A DNA stretch of 64,000 nucleotides from Hydrogenophaga aromaticivorans (GCF_013387465.1 NZ_VYGV01000006.1:343638-407637); one strand, 5' to 3'. Shown: positions 33,370 through 46,622, numbered from the stretch's first letter. Notes: generated by a model not told the origin, from the sequence alone. Numbers and translations are program-made.

Positions 33370-34950
33370 CTAGAGCAAGACGATGTCGTATTGTTCCTGC
33401 GTCATCGAGCTTTCACTCTGCAGGGAAATGGGCTTGCCGATGAAGTCGGACAGTCCCGCAAGGTGCTGGCTTTCTTCGTCAAGGAAGAGCTCGACCACCT
33501 TGGCCGACGCCACCACACGGAACTCGCGCGGGTTGAAGGCTCTGGCCTCACGCAGGATCTCGCGCAGGATGTCGTAGCAGACACTGCGCGCGGTCTTCAC
33601 CACCCCTTTTCCGCTGCACGCCGGGCACACTTCACTCAGCATGTGCGCCAGCGATTCGCGCGTGCGCTTGCGCGTCATCTCCACCAGTCCGAGCTGGGAG
33701 AAACCGCCCGTCATGGTTTTCACCCGATCACGCGCGAGTTGCTTGCGAAACTCGGTCAACACCGCGTCCCGGTGGTCTTCGCGCACCATGTCGATGAAGT
33801 CGACGATGACAATGCCCCCCAGATTGCGCAGCCGCAGCTGGCGTGCGATCGTCTGCGCGGCTTCCAGGTTGGTGCGGAACACGGTGTCGTCAAAGTTGCG
33901 CGCGCCCACGAACCCACCCGTGTTCACGTCCACGGTGGTCAGCGCTTCGGTCTGGTCGATCACCAGATAACCACCCGACTTCAGGTCGACCCGGCGGCTC
34001 AGTGCCCTTGCGATGTCTTCGTCGATGTTGAACAGGTCAAAAATTGGGCGCTCACCCGTGTAGAGCTGCAGCTTCTTGGCGGTGTCCGGCATGAACTCGG
34101 CGGCAAAAGTCTGCAGCAAACCAAACTGCTCGCGCGAATCGATGCGGATGGACTGCGTCTGCGCACTCACCAGATCCCGCAAGACGCGCTGCATCAGGTT
34201 CAGGTCTTCGTGCAGCAGCGTGGCCGCCGGCTGGCGCGTGGCAGCCTCCTTGATGCGCTGCCAGGTCTTGCGCAGGTAGCTGATGTCCTCCCTCAGCTCC
34301 TCGTCGCTTGCGTCTTCGGCGTTGGTGCGCAGGATGAAGCCCCCGGTGGCACTGCCATCCTGCGGCACGGCCAGGCCCAGCACACGCTGGCGCAGGGCCT
34401 CGCGCTGGGTCGGCGGAATTTTTTGCGACACACCGATGTGGTTGTCCTGCGGCAGAAACACGAGCAACCGCCCGGCGATGCTGATCTGTGCCGTGAGGCG
34501 AGCGCCCTTGGTACCGATCGGGTCCTTGAGCACCTGCACCATGAGCGCCTGGCCCTCAAAGATCTGCCGCTCGATGGGCAACACGGGGTTGGGTGTGAGC
34601 ACCCTGTTGCTGGAGCCGTTTTCGCCATGGGCGCCGCCTTCGGCACGGACGTTGTCACCCCCCCCTTCCGCAGACACTGGCGCCTGGTTGCGGTCGCGGG
34701 GCGCTGCGTGCTTGGCGGCAATGTTGGGCATCAGGTCGGCCACGTGCAAAAACGCCGCCCGGTCCAGGCCAATGTCGATGAAGGCCGACTGCATGCCCGG
34801 CAGCACGCGAGAGATCTTGCCCAGATAGATATTGCCCACCAGGCCACGCTCCAGCGTGCGTTCCAGATGCACCTCCTGCACCGCGCCCTGCTCCACCACC
34901 GCCACCCGGGTTTCCTGGGGCGCCCAATTGATCAAGATGTCCTGGCTCAT
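33370..34950 (-). CDS. rng: Ribonuclease G
   Basis: 526 residues, slightly longer than the ~490 of enteric RNase G. The N-terminal S1-like region (GLVGNIYLGKISRVLPGMQSAF) is followed by the RNase H-like and DNase I-like parts; catalytic acidic segment GGIVIVDFIDM and the Zn-link CPACSGKG are present. It lacks the long degradosome arm of RNase E. It processes 16S rRNA 5' ends and mRNAs. The longer frame upstream overlaps maf in antisense codon usage, so the ATG at 34950 is used. Confidence 0.93.
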   Translation of the reverse strand: MSQDILINWAPQETRVAVVEQGAVQEVHLERTLERGLVGNIYLGKISRVLPGMQSAFIDIGLDRAAFLHVADLMPNIAAKHAAPRDRNQAPVSAEGGGDNVRAEGGAHGENGSSNRVLTPNPVLPIERQIFEGQALMVQVLKDPIGTKGARLTAQISIAGRLLVFLPQDNHIGVSQKIPPTQREALRQRVLGLAVPQDGSATGGFILRTNAEDASDEELREDISYLRKTWQRIKEAATRQPAATLLHEDLNLMQRVLRDLVSAQTQSIRIDSREQFGLLQTFAAEFMPDTAKKLQLYTGERPIFDLFNIDEDIARALSRRVDLKSGGYLVIDQTEALTTVDVNTGGFVGARNFDDTVFRTNLEAAQTIARQLRLRNLGGIVIVDFIDMVREDHRDAVLTEFRKQLARDRVKTMTGGFSQLGLVEMTRKRTRESLAHMLSEVCPACSGKGVVKTARSVCYDILREILREARAFNPREFRVVASAKVVELFLDEESQHLAGLSDFIGKPISLQSESSMTQEQYDIVLL

Positions 34951-34987
34951 GGGGATCGTTTGTCTCGAATTCTGTGTGTTGGCGGTG

Positions 34988-35605
34988 TCAGACCAGCCGC
35001 ACACCGGCCGCACTGAGCACCTGCGCCGTCTCGTGCGCAGGCAGGCCCATGATGCCCGAATAACTGCCACTGATGTGGCGGGTCCAAAGCGCCGCGTGGC
35101 CCTGGATCGCGTAGGCGCCGGCCTTGCCCATGGGTTCACCGCTGTCGACGTAGCGGCGTATCTGAGCCGCCGTCAGGGGTGCAAAACTGACCCACGAGGT
35201 GGACAAAGCAGCCCACTGACGGAGACCGCGACCCGTCGGTTTGCCCACGGCCACGGCGGTCAGCACCCGATGACGGCGTCCCGCCAGATCCGCGAGCATG
35301 CGGCATGCCTCGTCTGCGTCACCCGGCTTGCCCAGGATGCGCCGTCCCAGCGCCACCGTGGTGTCGGCACACAGCACCGGCGCAGACAGCAAGCCCCGGC
35401 GCTTGAGCCGGGCGAGCGAGGCCTGGAGCTTGAGCCCGGTCACCCGCTGCACGTAGCTGGCCGGCGCTTCGCCGGGCAACACCGCTTCAAGCGCCTCGAC
35501 GTCTTCGTCCGCATCGGGCAGCAGCAGTTCACAGCGCACGCCCCATTGCGCCAGCAACTGCAGACGGCGCGGACTTTGAGAGGCGAGGTAAATGAATTCA
35601 GACAT
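34988..35605 (-). CDS. maf: Maf-family nucleoside triphosphate pyrophosphatase
   Basis: 205 residues. Starts [19 protein letters not shown], the Maf substrate motif S-x-S-P-R-R. The catalytic ADTTVALG and late [13 protein letters not shown] motifs are present. The family hydrolyses non-canonical or pyrimidine NTPs. It lies between rlmH and rng in the minus-strand operon. Confidence 0.92.
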   Translation of the reverse strand: MSEFIYLASQSPRRLQLLAQWGVRCELLLPDADEDVEALEAVLPGEAPASYVQRVTGLKLQASLARLKRRGLLSAPVLCADTTVALGRRILGKPGDADEACRMLADLAGRRHRVLTAVAVGKPTGRGLRQWAALSTSWVSFAPLTAAQIRRYVDSGEPMGKAGAYAIQGHAALWTRHISGSYSGIMGLPAHETAQVLSAAGVRLV

Positions 35606-35661
35606 GTCGGTTACAAAATGAGATCTCTCCACCGTCGGGCTGCTCCGGCCGGGTGCCGCGT

Positions 35662-36129
35662 TCACTCTCGGTGGTAAGGGTGATTGGCATTGACGGACCA
35701 CGCCCGGTACAGTTGCTCGATCAGCAGCACCCGCACCATTGCGTGGGGCAAAGTCAGATCCGACAGACGGATGCGCTGGTGCGCCGCGGCTCGAAACGCT
35801 GGCTCCAGACCGTCGGGCCCGCCAATGACCAAGGCCACGTCGTCGCCTTCCAGCTGCCATTGCTGCAGCTGTTGGGCCAGGGCTTTGGTGGTGAACGTGG
35901 TGCCGCGTTCGTCGAGCACGACCACACGGCAACCGCGCGGCAAGGCCGCCTGGATGCGCTCGCGTTCGGCAGCCAGCAGCGTTTCCAGGCTCTTGGAGCC
36001 GCGAGGCTCGGTCTTGACGGTCTTGATCTCCACCCGCAACTCGGGCGGGAAGCGCTTGGCGTAATCGTCGTAGGCGGTCTGGGCCCAGTCGGGCATGCGC
36101 TGCCCGACCGCGACGATCAGCAGCTTCAT
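35662..36129 (-). CDS. rlmH: 23S rRNA pseudouridine-1915 N3-methyltransferase RlmH
   Basis: 155 residues, exactly family length. The SPOUT motifs [14 protein letters not shown] and [14 protein letters not shown] and the C-terminal [20 protein letters not shown] are diagnostic. It methylates Psi1915 in helix 69 of the large subunit. Start overlaps the rsfS stop (ATGA), coupling it to the ribosome-silencing gene, a common pairing. Confidence 0.97.
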   Translation of the reverse strand: MKLLIVAVGQRMPDWAQTAYDDYAKRFPPELRVEIKTVKTEPRGSKSLETLLAAERERIQAALPRGCRVVVLDERGTTFTTKALAQQLQQWQLEGDDVALVIGGPDGLEPAFRAAAHQRIRLSDLTLPHAMVRVLLIEQLYRAWSVNANHPYHRE

Positions 36130-36920
36130 GCCTTTTTCTTGGGTGCCGCTTTGGCCACTGGGGCACGCTTGGCCGCCGGCTTGCTCGCACCTTTGGCCGT
36201 GGTTCGAGCGGTCTTGGGCTTGACCACCACGGTCTTCAACGGCGCCTTGGTGGGCGCTGCCTTGGCTGCGGTCTTGCGGGCGGCGGTGGGCGCGGTCTTC
36301 TTGACGGCGGTCTTGGCAGCTGTTTTGGCCGCGGTCTTGGCCACGGCTTTGACACCGGCCTGTGTGCCGGGTTTGGCGGCGGTTTTGGCTGGCGCAGCAG
36401 CGGCCGCAGCGGAAACCGCCTTCGCCGCCTTGCGGGCCACCGACTTCGCGTCGATCGGTTTCACGTCCTTCTTCTCGACCTTCTTGGTGGTCTTGCTCGT
36501 GGCCTTCTTGGCCGCGGTTTTGGCCACAGGCTTGGCTTCCGCAACCTTTTCGGCGCCGTGCTTCAGACGCACCGGCTTGGCACCCCAGATTTCTTCCAGG
36601 CGGTAGTACTGCCGGATGACCGGCTGCATCACATGGGCCACGGCCGCACCACAGTCCACGATGATCCATTCGCCGTTTTCTTCGCCTTCGATGCGTGGCT
36701 TGTCAAAGCCTGCTTCACGCACGGCATCGCGCACACTGGACGCCAGCGCTTTGGTCTGCCGGTTGGAGGTGCCGCTGGCGATGATCACCCGCTCGAACAG
36801 TGGCGAGAGGTGTTCCGTGTTGAAGACCACGATGTCCTGGCCCTTGACATCCTCAAGCCCCTCCACAATGGCACGTTGGAGTTTCTGGATGTCTTTTTTG
36901 GCGGTGGTTTCGCTGGTCAT
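36126..36920 (-). CDS. rsfS: Ribosomal silencing factor RsfS with long Ala/Lys-rich tail
   Basis: 264 residues; normal RsfS is about 105-125. The core (1-118) holds [32 protein letters not shown] and [16 protein letters not shown]. Residues 121-264 are a low-complexity basic extension made of Ala, Lys, Thr and Pro ([31 protein letters not shown]), like histone H1 tails. RsfS binds L14 and blocks subunit joining in starvation. The tail may bind RNA or DNA (inference). Overlaps nadD by 4 nt. Confidence 0.93.
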   Translation of the reverse strand: MTSETTAKKDIQKLQRAIVEGLEDVKGQDIVVFNTEHLSPLFERVIIASGTSNRQTKALASSVRDAVREAGFDKPRIEGEENGEWIIVDCGAAVAHVMQPVIRQYYRLEEIWGAKPVRLKHGAEKVAEAKPVAKTAAKKATSKTTKKVEKKDVKPIDAKSVARKAAKAVSAAAAAAPAKTAAKPGTQAGVKAVAKTAAKTAAKTAVKKTAPTAARKTAAKAAPTKAPLKTVVVKPKTARTTAKGASKPAAKRAPVAKAAPKKKA

Positions 36921-37594
36921 GAAGGCTCTTGATAAAGGTGATGGAGTGAAATATAGCTTGCGACGGCTTCGGGCACCAGAAGCGACAGCGAGTTGCTGCG
37001 GTCAACGGGCTGCCCCACGTGGGCGCGCACCGCGGTGGCGCTGATGTTTTGGAGCGGCATTTCAAGGCGCCGGAAAGGCAGGTCCACAGAGGAAAGGTCC
37101 GCCTCAAGCGCATGCTCGCGCAAGGCATCGGCACCGATCTCTGCGGCCCGGTTGGCCACGGCCAGGGTGGCCAGCTCCAGCACTTCGGACCACCGAACCC
37201 AGCGCTTGAAAGCCAGCAGCTGGTCAGCGCCCAGCACCAGAAACAGTTCGGCCCCGGGATATTCAACCGACAGTTCGCGAAGGGTATCGGCGGTGTAGCT
37301 CGGGCCGTCGCGCTGGATTTCTCGGCGGTCAATGCGGGTGCGGGGCAGATCGCCGAAGGCCAGCTCACACATCGCCAGGCGGTGCTCGGCCGACGTCAAC
37401 GAGCGCGATTTGTGCCAGGCCTGACCGGTCGGGAAAATGTGCAACACGTCGAGATCCAGCTGGCTCAATGCCGTTTCCGCCAGCGTGCGGTGCGCCCGGT
37501 GCGGCGGGTCAAACGCGCCGCCGAACATGCCCACGCGCAAGGATGCAGCAGGAGATGGATCCGATTTCGCCTCGGTGCTGGAATCGCCCGTCAA
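36917..37594 (-). CDS. nadD: Nicotinate-nucleotide adenylyltransferase
   Basis: 225 residues. The nucleotidyltransferase motif [14 protein letters not shown] and the C-terminal [10 protein letters not shown] are those of NadD. It makes deamido-NAD. A TTG start overlapping the hemF stop (TTGA) was taken; a TTG at 37540 would give a conventional RVGMFGG N-terminus and is a real alternative. Order nadD-rsfS-rlmH is widely conserved. Confidence 0.93.
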   Translation of the reverse strand: MTGDSSTEAKSDPSPAASLRVGMFGGAFDPPHRAHRTLAETALSQLDLDVLHIFPTGQAWHKSRSLTSAEHRLAMCELAFGDLPRTRIDRREIQRDGPSYTADTLRELSVEYPGAELFLVLGADQLLAFKRWVRWSEVLELATLAVANRAAEIGADALREHALEADLSSVDLPFRRLEMPLQNISATAVRAHVGQPVDRSNSLSLLVPEAVASYISLHHLYQEPS

Positions 37595-38505
37595 ATCCAG
37601 TCCTTGCGCACCAGGAAGTCGGTGTTCAGGCGCGCCTCTGGCGAGCCTTTCGGTTCCTGGCGCTGGTAGGACCAGCTCACCAGCGGCGGCATGGACAGCA
37701 AGATCGACTCGCTGCGCCCGCCCGACTGCAGGCCGAAGTGTGTGCCGCGGTCCCAGACCAGGTTGAACTCCACATACCGGCCGCGGCGGTAGAGCTGGAA
37801 GTCGCGCTCCCGTTCGCCATAGGGCGCGTCCTGGCGGCGCGCCACGATGGGCAGGTAGGCGTCCAGAAACGCGTCGCCCACCGAGCGCAGCATGGCGAAG
37901 CTGCCATCAAAGCCGAACTCGGAAAAATCGTCAAAGAACACACCGCCCACTCCGCGCTGTTCGTCGCGGTGCTTGAGGTAGAAATACTCGTCGCACCACC
38001 GCTTGAACCGGGGGTACTTGTCGACACCAAAGGGGTCGAGAGCGGTTTTGCAGCTGGTGTGGAAATGCACCGCATCGTCTTCAAAACCGTAATAGGGCGT
38101 GAGGTCCATGCCGCCGCCAAACCAGCACACGGGCTGCCCGCCTTCGGGTGTGGCCGCGATCATGCGCACGTTCATGTGCACCGTGGGCACATAGGGGTTG
38201 CGCGGGTGGAACACCAGCGAAACACCCATGGCCTCGAACGGTGCCCCCGAGAGCTCGGGCCGGTGCTGCGTGGCCGAGGGCGGCAGACGCGGCCCGGTCA
38301 CGTGCGAGAAACCGCAGCCGGCGCGTTCGAACACGGCGCCCCCTTCCAGGATCTGGGTGATGCCCTGTCCCTGAAGGGTTTCGCCAGCGGGCTTCTTCCA
38401 GTGATCGACCACAAAGCGGCCGCCATCGACCATGGCCGCGGTCGAGGTGATGCGGTCTTGCAGACCCGTCAGGTAGTCGCGCACGCGCTGCGTCTGTTGG
38501 CTCAT
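37591..38505 (-). CDS. hemF: Oxygen-dependent coproporphyrinogen III oxidase
   Basis: 304 residues, the usual length. Family segments [45 protein letters not shown] and [21 protein letters not shown] are intact. Converts coproporphyrinogen III to protoporphyrinogen IX using O2, in haem synthesis. Its presence fits an aerobic organism. Confidence 0.97.
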   Translation of the reverse strand: MSQQTQRVRDYLTGLQDRITSTAAMVDGGRFVVDHWKKPAGETLQGQGITQILEGGAVFERAGCGFSHVTGPRLPPSATQHRPELSGAPFEAMGVSLVFHPRNPYVPTVHMNVRMIAATPEGGQPVCWFGGGMDLTPYYGFEDDAVHFHTSCKTALDPFGVDKYPRFKRWCDEYFYLKHRDEQRGVGGVFFDDFSEFGFDGSFAMLRSVGDAFLDAYLPIVARRQDAPYGERERDFQLYRRGRYVEFNLVWDRGTHFGLQSGGRSESILLSMPPLVSWSYQRQEPKGSPEARLNTDFLVRKDWI

Positions 38506-38538
38506 GTTGTTCTTTTGTAGTCTGAAGCTCCGCAGGCC

Positions 38539-39816
38539 TCAGACGGCCCGGAAGCCGATGTCGCGGCGGCACTGCATGCCGTCGAACCGGATGCCGTCCA
38601 CCACCCCATAGGCCTTTTTCTGTGCGGCGGCCACGGTGTCGGCCAGCGCTGTGACACACAGCACCCGACCACCCGAAACCTCGACCGCTCCACCAGAACC
38701 GCTGGTGGTGCCCGCGTGGAACACCATGGCATCGGCCACATCCGTCGGCAACCCGGTGATGGCATCACCCTTGCGCGGGTTGAGCGGATAGCCCGCCGCG
38801 GCCAACACCACACCCAGCGCCACGCGCGGGTCCCAGTCCAGCGTCACTGTGTCCAGCTCGGCGCGGGTGGCCGACAGCAGCACCTGCGCCAGGTTGCTCT
38901 TGAGCCGCATCATGATCGGCTGGGTTTCCGGGTCGCCCATGCGGCAGTTGAATTCCAGCGTCTTCACGCGCCCGTCGGGCGTGATCATCAGGCCGGCATA
39001 CAGAAAGCCGGTGTAAGGAATGCTGTCAGCCGCCATGCCGCGCAGCGTGGGCAGGATCACCTCTTCCATCGCGCGCTGGTGAACCGCGGGCGTGACCACC
39101 GGCGCGGGCGAATACGCGCCCATGCCACCGGTGTTCGGGCCCTGGTCGGCGTCGAGCAGCCGCTTGTGGTCCTGGCTGGTGGCGAGCGGGAGCGCGTTCA
39201 CGCCGTCGCACAGCACGATGAAACTGGCCTCTTCGCCTTCCAGAAACTCTTCGATCACGACGCGGGCACCGCCCTCGTTGTGCGCCACGCCCAGGGTGTT
39301 GTCCAGCAGCATGAAGTCAATGGCTTCGTGCGCCTCGGCCGGGCTCATGGCCACGACCACGCCCTTGCCAGCGGCCAGCCCGTCGGCCTTCACCACGATG
39401 GGCGCGCCCTTGGCGTCCACGTAGGCATGCGCCAGAACCGGATCGGTGAAGGTCTGGTACTCGGCCGTGGGGATGCCGTGGCGCTGCATGAACGCCTTGC
39501 TGAACGCCTTCGAGCTTTCCAGCTGCGCCGCCTTCTGCGTCGGGCCGAAGATGGCCAGGCCATGGGCGCGGAACTCGTCGACCACACCCGCCGCCAGCGG
39601 CGCCTCGGGGCCGACCACCGTCAGAGCGATGCCGTTGGCCTGCACCCATTCGCGCAGGGCCACCTTGTCGGTGATGGCCAGGTTGGTCAACTGCGCATCA
39701 CGCGCTGTGCCGGCGTTGCCGGGCGCCACGAACACCTGCTCCACACCCTCGGACTGTTTGAGCTTCCACGCCAGCGCGTGCTCGCGGCCTCCGCCGCCAA
39801 TCACCAGGACTTTCAT
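38539..39816 (-). CDS. purD: Phosphoribosylamine-glycine ligase
   Basis: 425 residues. N-terminal [19 protein letters not shown], then ATP-grasp domain with [16 protein letters not shown] and [13 protein letters not shown], and the C-terminal barrel-sandwich part. Second step of purine synthesis (glycinamide ribotide). Start overlaps the yebC stop (ATGA). Confidence 0.97.
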   Translation of the reverse strand: MKVLVIGGGGREHALAWKLKQSEGVEQVFVAPGNAGTARDAQLTNLAITDKVALREWVQANGIALTVVGPEAPLAAGVVDEFRAHGLAIFGPTQKAAQLESSKAFSKAFMQRHGIPTAEYQTFTDPVLAHAYVDAKGAPIVVKADGLAAGKGVVVAMSPAEAHEAIDFMLLDNTLGVAHNEGGARVVIEEFLEGEEASFIVLCDGVNALPLATSQDHKRLLDADQGPNTGGMGAYSPAPVVTPAVHQRAMEEVILPTLRGMAADSIPYTGFLYAGLMITPDGRVKTLEFNCRMGDPETQPIMMRLKSNLAQVLLSATRAELDTVTLDWDPRVALGVVLAAAGYPLNPRKGDAITGLPTDVADAMVFHAGTTSGSGGAVEVSGGRVLCVTALADTVAAAQKKAYGVVDGIRFDGMQCRRDIGFRAV

Positions 39817-40538
39817 TCGTTGATCTCAGCGTTGTGGAAGACTTCCTGCACATCGTCCAGGTCTTCCAGGACATCGAGCAGCTTCTGCATGCGCGCAGCG
39901 TCTTCTCCCGCGAGGGGAATGCTGTTCTCGGCACGCATCGTCACTTCGGCCACTTCGGGCTTCAGTCCGGCCGCTTCCAGCGCGTTCTTCACCGCCTCGA
40001 AGTCCGTGTAAGCGGTCAGCACCTCGATGGCGCCGTCGTCGTCGGTGATCACGTCTTCGGCACCGGCTTCCAGGGCCACTTCCATGACCTTGTCTTCCGA
40101 GGTGCCGGGCGCGAAGATGATCTGGCCACAGTGTTTGAACTGGAACGCCACCGAGCCGTCGGTCCCCAGGTTGCCGCCGTACTTGCTGAACGCGTGGCGC
40201 ACCTCGGCCACGGTGCGCACCTTGTTGTCGGTCATGGTGTCCACGATGATGGCTGCGCCGCCGATGCCGTAGCCCTCGTAGCGGATCTCTTCCAGCGCCT
40301 GGCCTTCAAGGTTGCCCGAGGCTTTGTCCACGTTGTACTTGATGCGGTCCGCGGGCATGTTCGCGGCTTTGGCCTTGTCGATCGCCAGGCGCAAACGTGG
40401 GTTCATCGCCGGATCGCCACCGCCCGTGCGCGCGGCCACGGTGATCTCACGGATGACGCGTGTCCAGATCTTGCCCCGCTTTTCGTCTTGACGGCCTTTG
40501 CGGTGTTGAATATTGGCCCATTTGCTGTGTCCAGCCAC
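39813..40538 (-). CDS. yebC: YebC/PmpR-family translation or transcription factor
   Basis: 241 residues. Opens [25 protein letters not shown], the invariant YebC N-terminus (first 20 shown by family comparison only in part), with [16 protein letters not shown] and the acidic domain [17 protein letters not shown]. Recent work on the family points to relief of ribosome stalling; older work describes DNA binding. First gene of the minus-strand run. Confidence 0.95.
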   Translation of the reverse strand: MAGHSKWANIQHRKGRQDEKRGKIWTRVIREITVAARTGGGDPAMNPRLRLAIDKAKAANMPADRIKYNVDKASGNLEGQALEEIRYEGYGIGGAAIIVDTMTDNKVRTVAEVRHAFSKYGGNLGTDGSVAFQFKHCGQIIFAPGTSEDKVMEVALEAGAEDVITDDDGAIEVLTAYTDFEAVKNALEAAGLKPEVAEVTMRAENSIPLAGEDAARMQKLLDVLEDLDDVQEVFHNAEINE

Positions 40539-40550
40539 GAGTGAGTCCTT

Positions 40551-40580
40551 CTGTCTGACCAGGATTTGGTCTAATAACCA
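40551..40580. promoter_or_regulatory. Nested inverted repeats upstream of yebC and the DUF853 gene
   Basis: GACCA (40557-40561), 5-nt spacer, TGGTC (40567-40571) is a perfect inverted repeat; TGGT (40567-40570) also pairs with ACCA (40577-40580). The divergent region is under 100 bp. The TGGT/ACCA style resembles GntR-family operators. Candidate only. Confidence 0.3.
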
Positions 40581-40636
40581 GCGATTTTACTTTTACCCAC
40601 TTCTCCCATTCCCCTGCCCACAGGAAGGACGCCGCC

Positions 40637-42181
40637 ATGGCCGAACCGATGCTGATTGCCCAGAACGCGAACACCACCTGCCAGCTGTTGCCCGGGCTGG
40701 CCAACCGGCACGGCTTGATCACCGGCGCCACGGGAACCGGCAAGACCGTGAGCTTGCAAACACTGGCGGAACAGTTCTCCAACATCGGCGTGCCGGTCTT
40801 CATGGCCGACGTCAAAGGCGACCTCACCGGCATCAGCCAGATGGGCAGCTTCGGCGAGAAGATCAGCGCCGTCCTGAAGGACCGCGGCATCACCCTGCCC
40901 GCCTCGCAGGCTTGTCCCACCACGCTGTGGGACGTGTTCGGCGAACAGGGCCACCCGGTGCGCGCGACCGTGAGCGACATGGGGCCGCTGCTGCTGGCGC
41001 GCATGTTGAACCTCAACGACACGCAGGCCGGCGTGCTCAACCTGGTGTTCAAGATCGCCGACGACAACGGCCTGCTCCTGCTCGACATGAAAGACCTTCG
41101 GGCCATGCTGCAGCACATCGGAGACAACGCGAAACAGTTCACCACCGAATACGGCAACATCAGCGCGGCCAGCGTCGGCGCCATCCAGCGTGGCCTGATG
41201 CAGGTCGAACAACAAGGTGGCGACAAGTTCTTTGGCGAGCCCATGCTCGACATCAGTGACTTCATGCAGACGGTCGACGGCAAGGGCGTGGTGAACATCC
41301 TGGCGGCCGACAAGCTGATGAACTCGCCCCGGCTCTACGCCACCTTCCTGCTGTGGATGCTGTCCGAGCTGTTTGAGCAACTGCCCGAAATCGGCGACCC
41401 GGAAAAGCCCAAGCTGGTGTTCTTCTTCGACGAGGCCCACCTGCTGTTCAACGAAGCGCCAAAAGTGCTGATCGAGCGCATCGAGCTGGTGGTGCGCCTC
41501 GTGCGGTCCAAGGGCGTGGGCGTCTATTTTGTGACGCAGAACCCGCTGGACATTCCCGACAGCGTGCTCGGTCAGCTTGGCAACCGCATCCAGCACGCAC
41601 TGCGCGCCTTCACCCCGCGCGACCAGAAGGCCGTGAGGGCAACGGCCGAGACCATGCGCCCCAAGGCCGGTCTGGACATCGAGGCCGCCATCACCGAACT
41701 CGCCGTGGGCGAGGCGCTCGTGAGCCTGCTCGACCCCAAAGGCCGCCCGAGCGAGACCGAGCGCGTGTATGTGGTGCCGCCCGGCAGCCAGCTCGGCCCG
41801 ATCACCGACGCACAACGTCAGCAACTGCTGCGCGACTCTCTGGTCGCGGGGGTGTACGAAAAGACGGTGGACCGCGAAAGCGCCCACGAAATCCTGCGTG
41901 CCCATGTGGACGCGCGCACGGCCGAGGCCACGCCTGCTGAAGCTGGCGGCGTGAAGACACCGCGCATTCCCGGCGCGGCCAAAAAAGAAGCCGAGGCCGA
42001 AGGCGGTGGCTTCGGCGGCATGGTCAACGAAGCCCTGTTCGGCCGCACCGGCCCACGAGGCGGTCAGTACGATGGGCTGGTGCAGACCATGGCCAAGACG
42101 GCTGCGCGAAGCGTGGCCAGTGGCATCGGGCGCCAGATCGTGCGGGGGGTGTTGGGAAGCTTGCTGGGCGGCAAGCGCTGA
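40637..42181 (+). CDS. HerA/VirB4-like ATPase (DUF853 family)
   Basis: 514 residues. Walker [13 protein letters not shown] near residue 30 and Walker [17 protein letters not shown] define a HerA-type motor, with the arginine-containing [20 protein letters not shown] late. A Gly-rich C-terminal segment ([17 protein letters not shown]) follows. DUF853 proteins are widespread as single genes in proteobacteria; their role is unproven. No nuclease partner (NurA, Sir2) is adjacent, so a defence role is not indicated. Confidence 0.9.
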   Translation: MAEPMLIAQNANTTCQLLPGLANRHGLITGATGTGKTVSLQTLAEQFSNIGVPVFMADVKGDLTGISQMGSFGEKISAVLKDRGITLPASQACPTTLWDVFGEQGHPVRATVSDMGPLLLARMLNLNDTQAGVLNLVFKIADDNGLLLLDMKDLRAMLQHIGDNAKQFTTEYGNISAASVGAIQRGLMQVEQQGGDKFFGEPMLDISDFMQTVDGKGVVNILAADKLMNSPRLYATFLLWMLSELFEQLPEIGDPEKPKLVFFFDEAHLLFNEAPKVLIERIELVVRLVRSKGVGVYFVTQNPLDIPDSVLGQLGNRIQHALRAFTPRDQKAVRATAETMRPKAGLDIEAAITELAVGEALVSLLDPKGRPSETERVYVVPPGSQLGPITDAQRQQLLRDSLVAGVYEKTVDRESAHEILRAHVDARTAEATPAEAGGVKTPRIPGAAKKEAEAEGGGFGGMVNEALFGRTGPRGGQYDGLVQTMAKTAARSVASGIGRQIVRGVLGSLLGGKR

Positions 42182-42225
42182 ACCGGCGCCCCCTGCCCCT
42201 TCCCAAGTTCTTTTCGGCTCCCCGC

Positions 42226-42717
42226 GTGGGTCTGCTCAAAGCGCTGCTGTACGGCCTGCTCGCCCTGGTCGTTCTGGTCCTGATCGGGGCCCAGTTCGGC
42301 GGGTTCGGTGGCCATCGGCCTTCCGATCTCGGGGTGACACAGGGACGCTTGAAACCACCGTCCCTCACGCGCAACAGCGTCTCCAGCCAGGCCGACCTGT
42401 ATCCGGACCACCCGCAAAGGGCCCACGCGCTCATAGTGCCCCTGCCCCTCAGGCACGGTGACGCCGCGACCTCGCTGCGCACGCTGGCCACCGTGCTGCA
42501 GACCGAGCCCGGCGTCACGCTGGTGGAACAGCGACCGGACTACCTCTACGCACAGGCCCAGACGCGCTGGCTCAGGTTCGTGGACGACCTCGAGTTCTGG
42601 TTCAACCCGGCGCGGGGCGTGATCGAGGTGCGCAGTGCCAGCCGCCTGGGTCGCGAAGACGCCGGACTGAACCGCCGGCGCATGGAAAACATCCGCGCCG
42701 CCTACCTGCGCCAATGA
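42226..42717 (+). CDS. DUF1499-family membrane-anchored protein
   Basis: 163 residues with an N-terminal hydrophobic helix (ALLYGLLALVVLVLIGAQF) and a globular part holding VTLVEQRPDYLYAQAQTRW and the FVDDLEFWFNP and VIEVRSASRLGREDAGLNRRR motifs of DUF1499. GTG start. Function of the family unknown. Its end overlaps the frame of the next gene slightly. Confidence 0.85.
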   Translation: MGLLKALLYGLLALVVLVLIGAQFGGFGGHRPSDLGVTQGRLKPPSLTRNSVSSQADLYPDHPQRAHALIVPLPLRHGDAATSLRTLATVLQTEPGVTLVEQRPDYLYAQAQTRWLRFVDDLEFWFNPARGVIEVRSASRLGREDAGLNRRRMENIRAAYLRQ

Positions 42718-42776
42718 ATCATTTGTGCAGCCGAACACCATCGGCGACCCGATCAACCGACTTTTCTGGATGTTCC

Positions 42777-43550
42777 ATGCCTCGAAAAATGCCTCCCACC
42801 CGTGCCGCCCTGCTGGTGCTGACCGCGGTGCTCAGCGCCTGCGGCGGTGGCGACTCTGACGACGGTTCGGGTGACGCCACGTCGGCGCTCAAAGTCGCCA
42901 GCTGTGGCCGCGAAGGTGGCCCGTTGCGCATCATGCCCCTGGGCGATTCGATCACCCAGGCCGAGGCGGGGCACAACAGCTACCGCCGGGTGCTCTGGCA
43001 ACGCCTGAACGCCGCGGGCTGTTCGGTGGACCTGGTGGGCAGCCGCTCCGGCGTCTCCAGCGGCTACCGCGACAGCCCACAAACCAGCGCCCCCGACCCG
43101 GACTTCGATCCGGACCATGAGGGCTACTGGGACTACCGGGCCCACGAGCTGGCGCCCCAGGTGGCCGGCAAGGTCGGCAGCGCCAGCCCCGACGTGGTCC
43201 TCCTCCATCTGGGCACCAACGACGTGCTCGATGGCCAAAGCACCACTGGCATCATCGGGGAACTGGGGAGCGTGATCGACGCCATCCGGGCCGGCAAGGC
43301 CGACACCCACATCGTGCTGGCCAAGATCATTCCCGCCGCCCCCGACACGGCGGGAACAGCGGCCCTGAACCGGGGTATCGATGGTCTGGCAGCGTCGCGC
43401 AACACCGTGCTCTCCCCCATCGCCGTGGTGAACCAGGCGGCGGGTTACTCGGTGGCAGACAACTACGACGGCGTTCACCCGAACGCCACTGGCGAGGCCA
43501 AACTCGGGAATCAATGGGCCGACACCGTGCTGGCCTGGCGGACTCGCTGA
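42777..43550 (+). CDS. SGNH/GDSL hydrolase lipoprotein
   Basis: 257 residues. The chosen ATG gives a lipoprotein signal with lipobox LSAC (Cys22) and a Gly/Asp-rich spacer. SGNH blocks: I GDSIT, III LHLGTNDV and V DGVHPN with the catalytic Asp-x-x-His. Probably an esterase acting on an envelope glycan or lipid; the closest style is the rhamnogalacturonan-acetylesterase-like or cellulose-associated SGNH group. Ends at a shared terminator. Confidence 0.88.
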   Translation: MPRKMPPTRAALLVLTAVLSACGGGDSDDGSGDATSALKVASCGREGGPLRIMPLGDSITQAEAGHNSYRRVLWQRLNAAGCSVDLVGSRSGVSSGYRDSPQTSAPDPDFDPDHEGYWDYRAHELAPQVAGKVGSASPDVVLLHLGTNDVLDGQSTTGIIGELGSVIDAIRAGKADTHIVLAKIIPAAPDTAGTAALNRGIDGLAASRNTVLSPIAVVNQAAGYSVADNYDGVHPNATGEAKLGNQWADTVLAWRTR

Positions 43551-43584
43551 CCGGTTGGCCGCCTTCTCCTTCTGGTTGTGAAAT

Positions 43585-43610
43585 AAAAAAGGCCCGGATG
43601 TCCGGGCCTT
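43585..43610. terminator. Bidirectional terminator between the SGNH gene and clpA
   Basis: AAGGCCCGGA-TG-TCCGGGCCTT (43589-43610) is a perfect 10-bp palindrome, preceded by an A-rich run (AAATAAAAAA) that becomes the U-tract for clpA. On the plus strand only TT follows, so it mainly serves clpA. Confidence 0.88.
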
Positions 43611-43635
43611 CTTGAGTGCGCCAAGGCGCCCGGCA

Positions 43636-45978
<2,343 letters not shown>

Positions 45979-46068
45979 ATCCTTTGGGCTGGTGGTGGTT
46001 TGAAACGCTGGGGTCCGGGTACGTAAGTTGTATCGGGTGGATGGCCATCAAATGGGGCGGATCTGGCT

Positions 46069-46425
46069 TTATTCAATCGGCTCGCTCAAACACTGCAACG
46101 GATGCCCCGCGTTCCGGGCAGCCTGCGACACCTGGTCGACTTTGGTGCTGGCCACATCGCGCGTGTATATCCCGCAAATGCCTTTGCCTTCGAGGTGTAT
46201 CTTGAGCATGATCTGGGTCGCGGTTTCACGGTCCTTGCTGAAATATTCCTGAATGACGTGCACAACGAACTCCATGGGGGTGAAGTCGTCGTTGAGCAGC
46301 ACCACCTGGAACATCTGGGGGGGTTTGGTGCGCTGCGCACGCCGCTCAAGCACCACCGAATCGTCGTTGCCCACACTGGGAGGCGCGACGGGTGTTTCGG
46401 GTTTCTTGGGGTTCTGGGTAGCCAT
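46069..46425 (-). CDS. clpS: ClpS adaptor of the N-end rule
   Basis: 118 residues. Core [21 protein letters not shown] and the [24 protein letters not shown] segment form the N-degron pocket. It delivers N-end-rule substrates to ClpA. ATG 46425 chosen from the conserved length; eight residues could precede it. Confidence 0.97.
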   Translation of the reverse strand: MATQNPKKPETPVAPPSVGNDDSVVLERRAQRTKPPQMFQVVLLNDDFTPMEFVVHVIQEYFSKDRETATQIMLKIHLEGKGICGIYTRDVASTKVDQVSQAARNAGHPLQCLSEPIE

Positions 46426-46587
46426 GAAAATCATTCTAGCGGGGTGCACGCGTCCCTATGTGCTGCTCGGGATATGTATTTGCCGTGACAACACGGCGTT
46501 GTTGCCCACCCAGTCGGTGAAGGGGCGACATTGGCAGGGGCAAAGACGCGACGCGGCATGTCCCATTGTGTCGTTTCGATGCAAAAG

Positions 46588-46622
46588 AAAACCGCCGAGG
46601 AAGGCTGCTTCCGGGCGGTTTT
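46588..46622. terminator. Hairpin terminator downstream of icd
   Basis: AAAACCGCC (46588-46596) pairs with GGCGGTTTT (46614-46622), with an inner GGAAG/CTTCC stem; T-rich on both strands. It would end the minus-strand icd transcript. The rest of the clpS-icd gap (46426-46679) shows no gene. Confidence 0.75.

Noticed and set aside
40637..42181. HerA-like ATPase as an anti-phage defence gene
   Set aside because: No nuclease, Sir2 or other defence partner is adjacent, and the gene sits in a conserved housekeeping setting.
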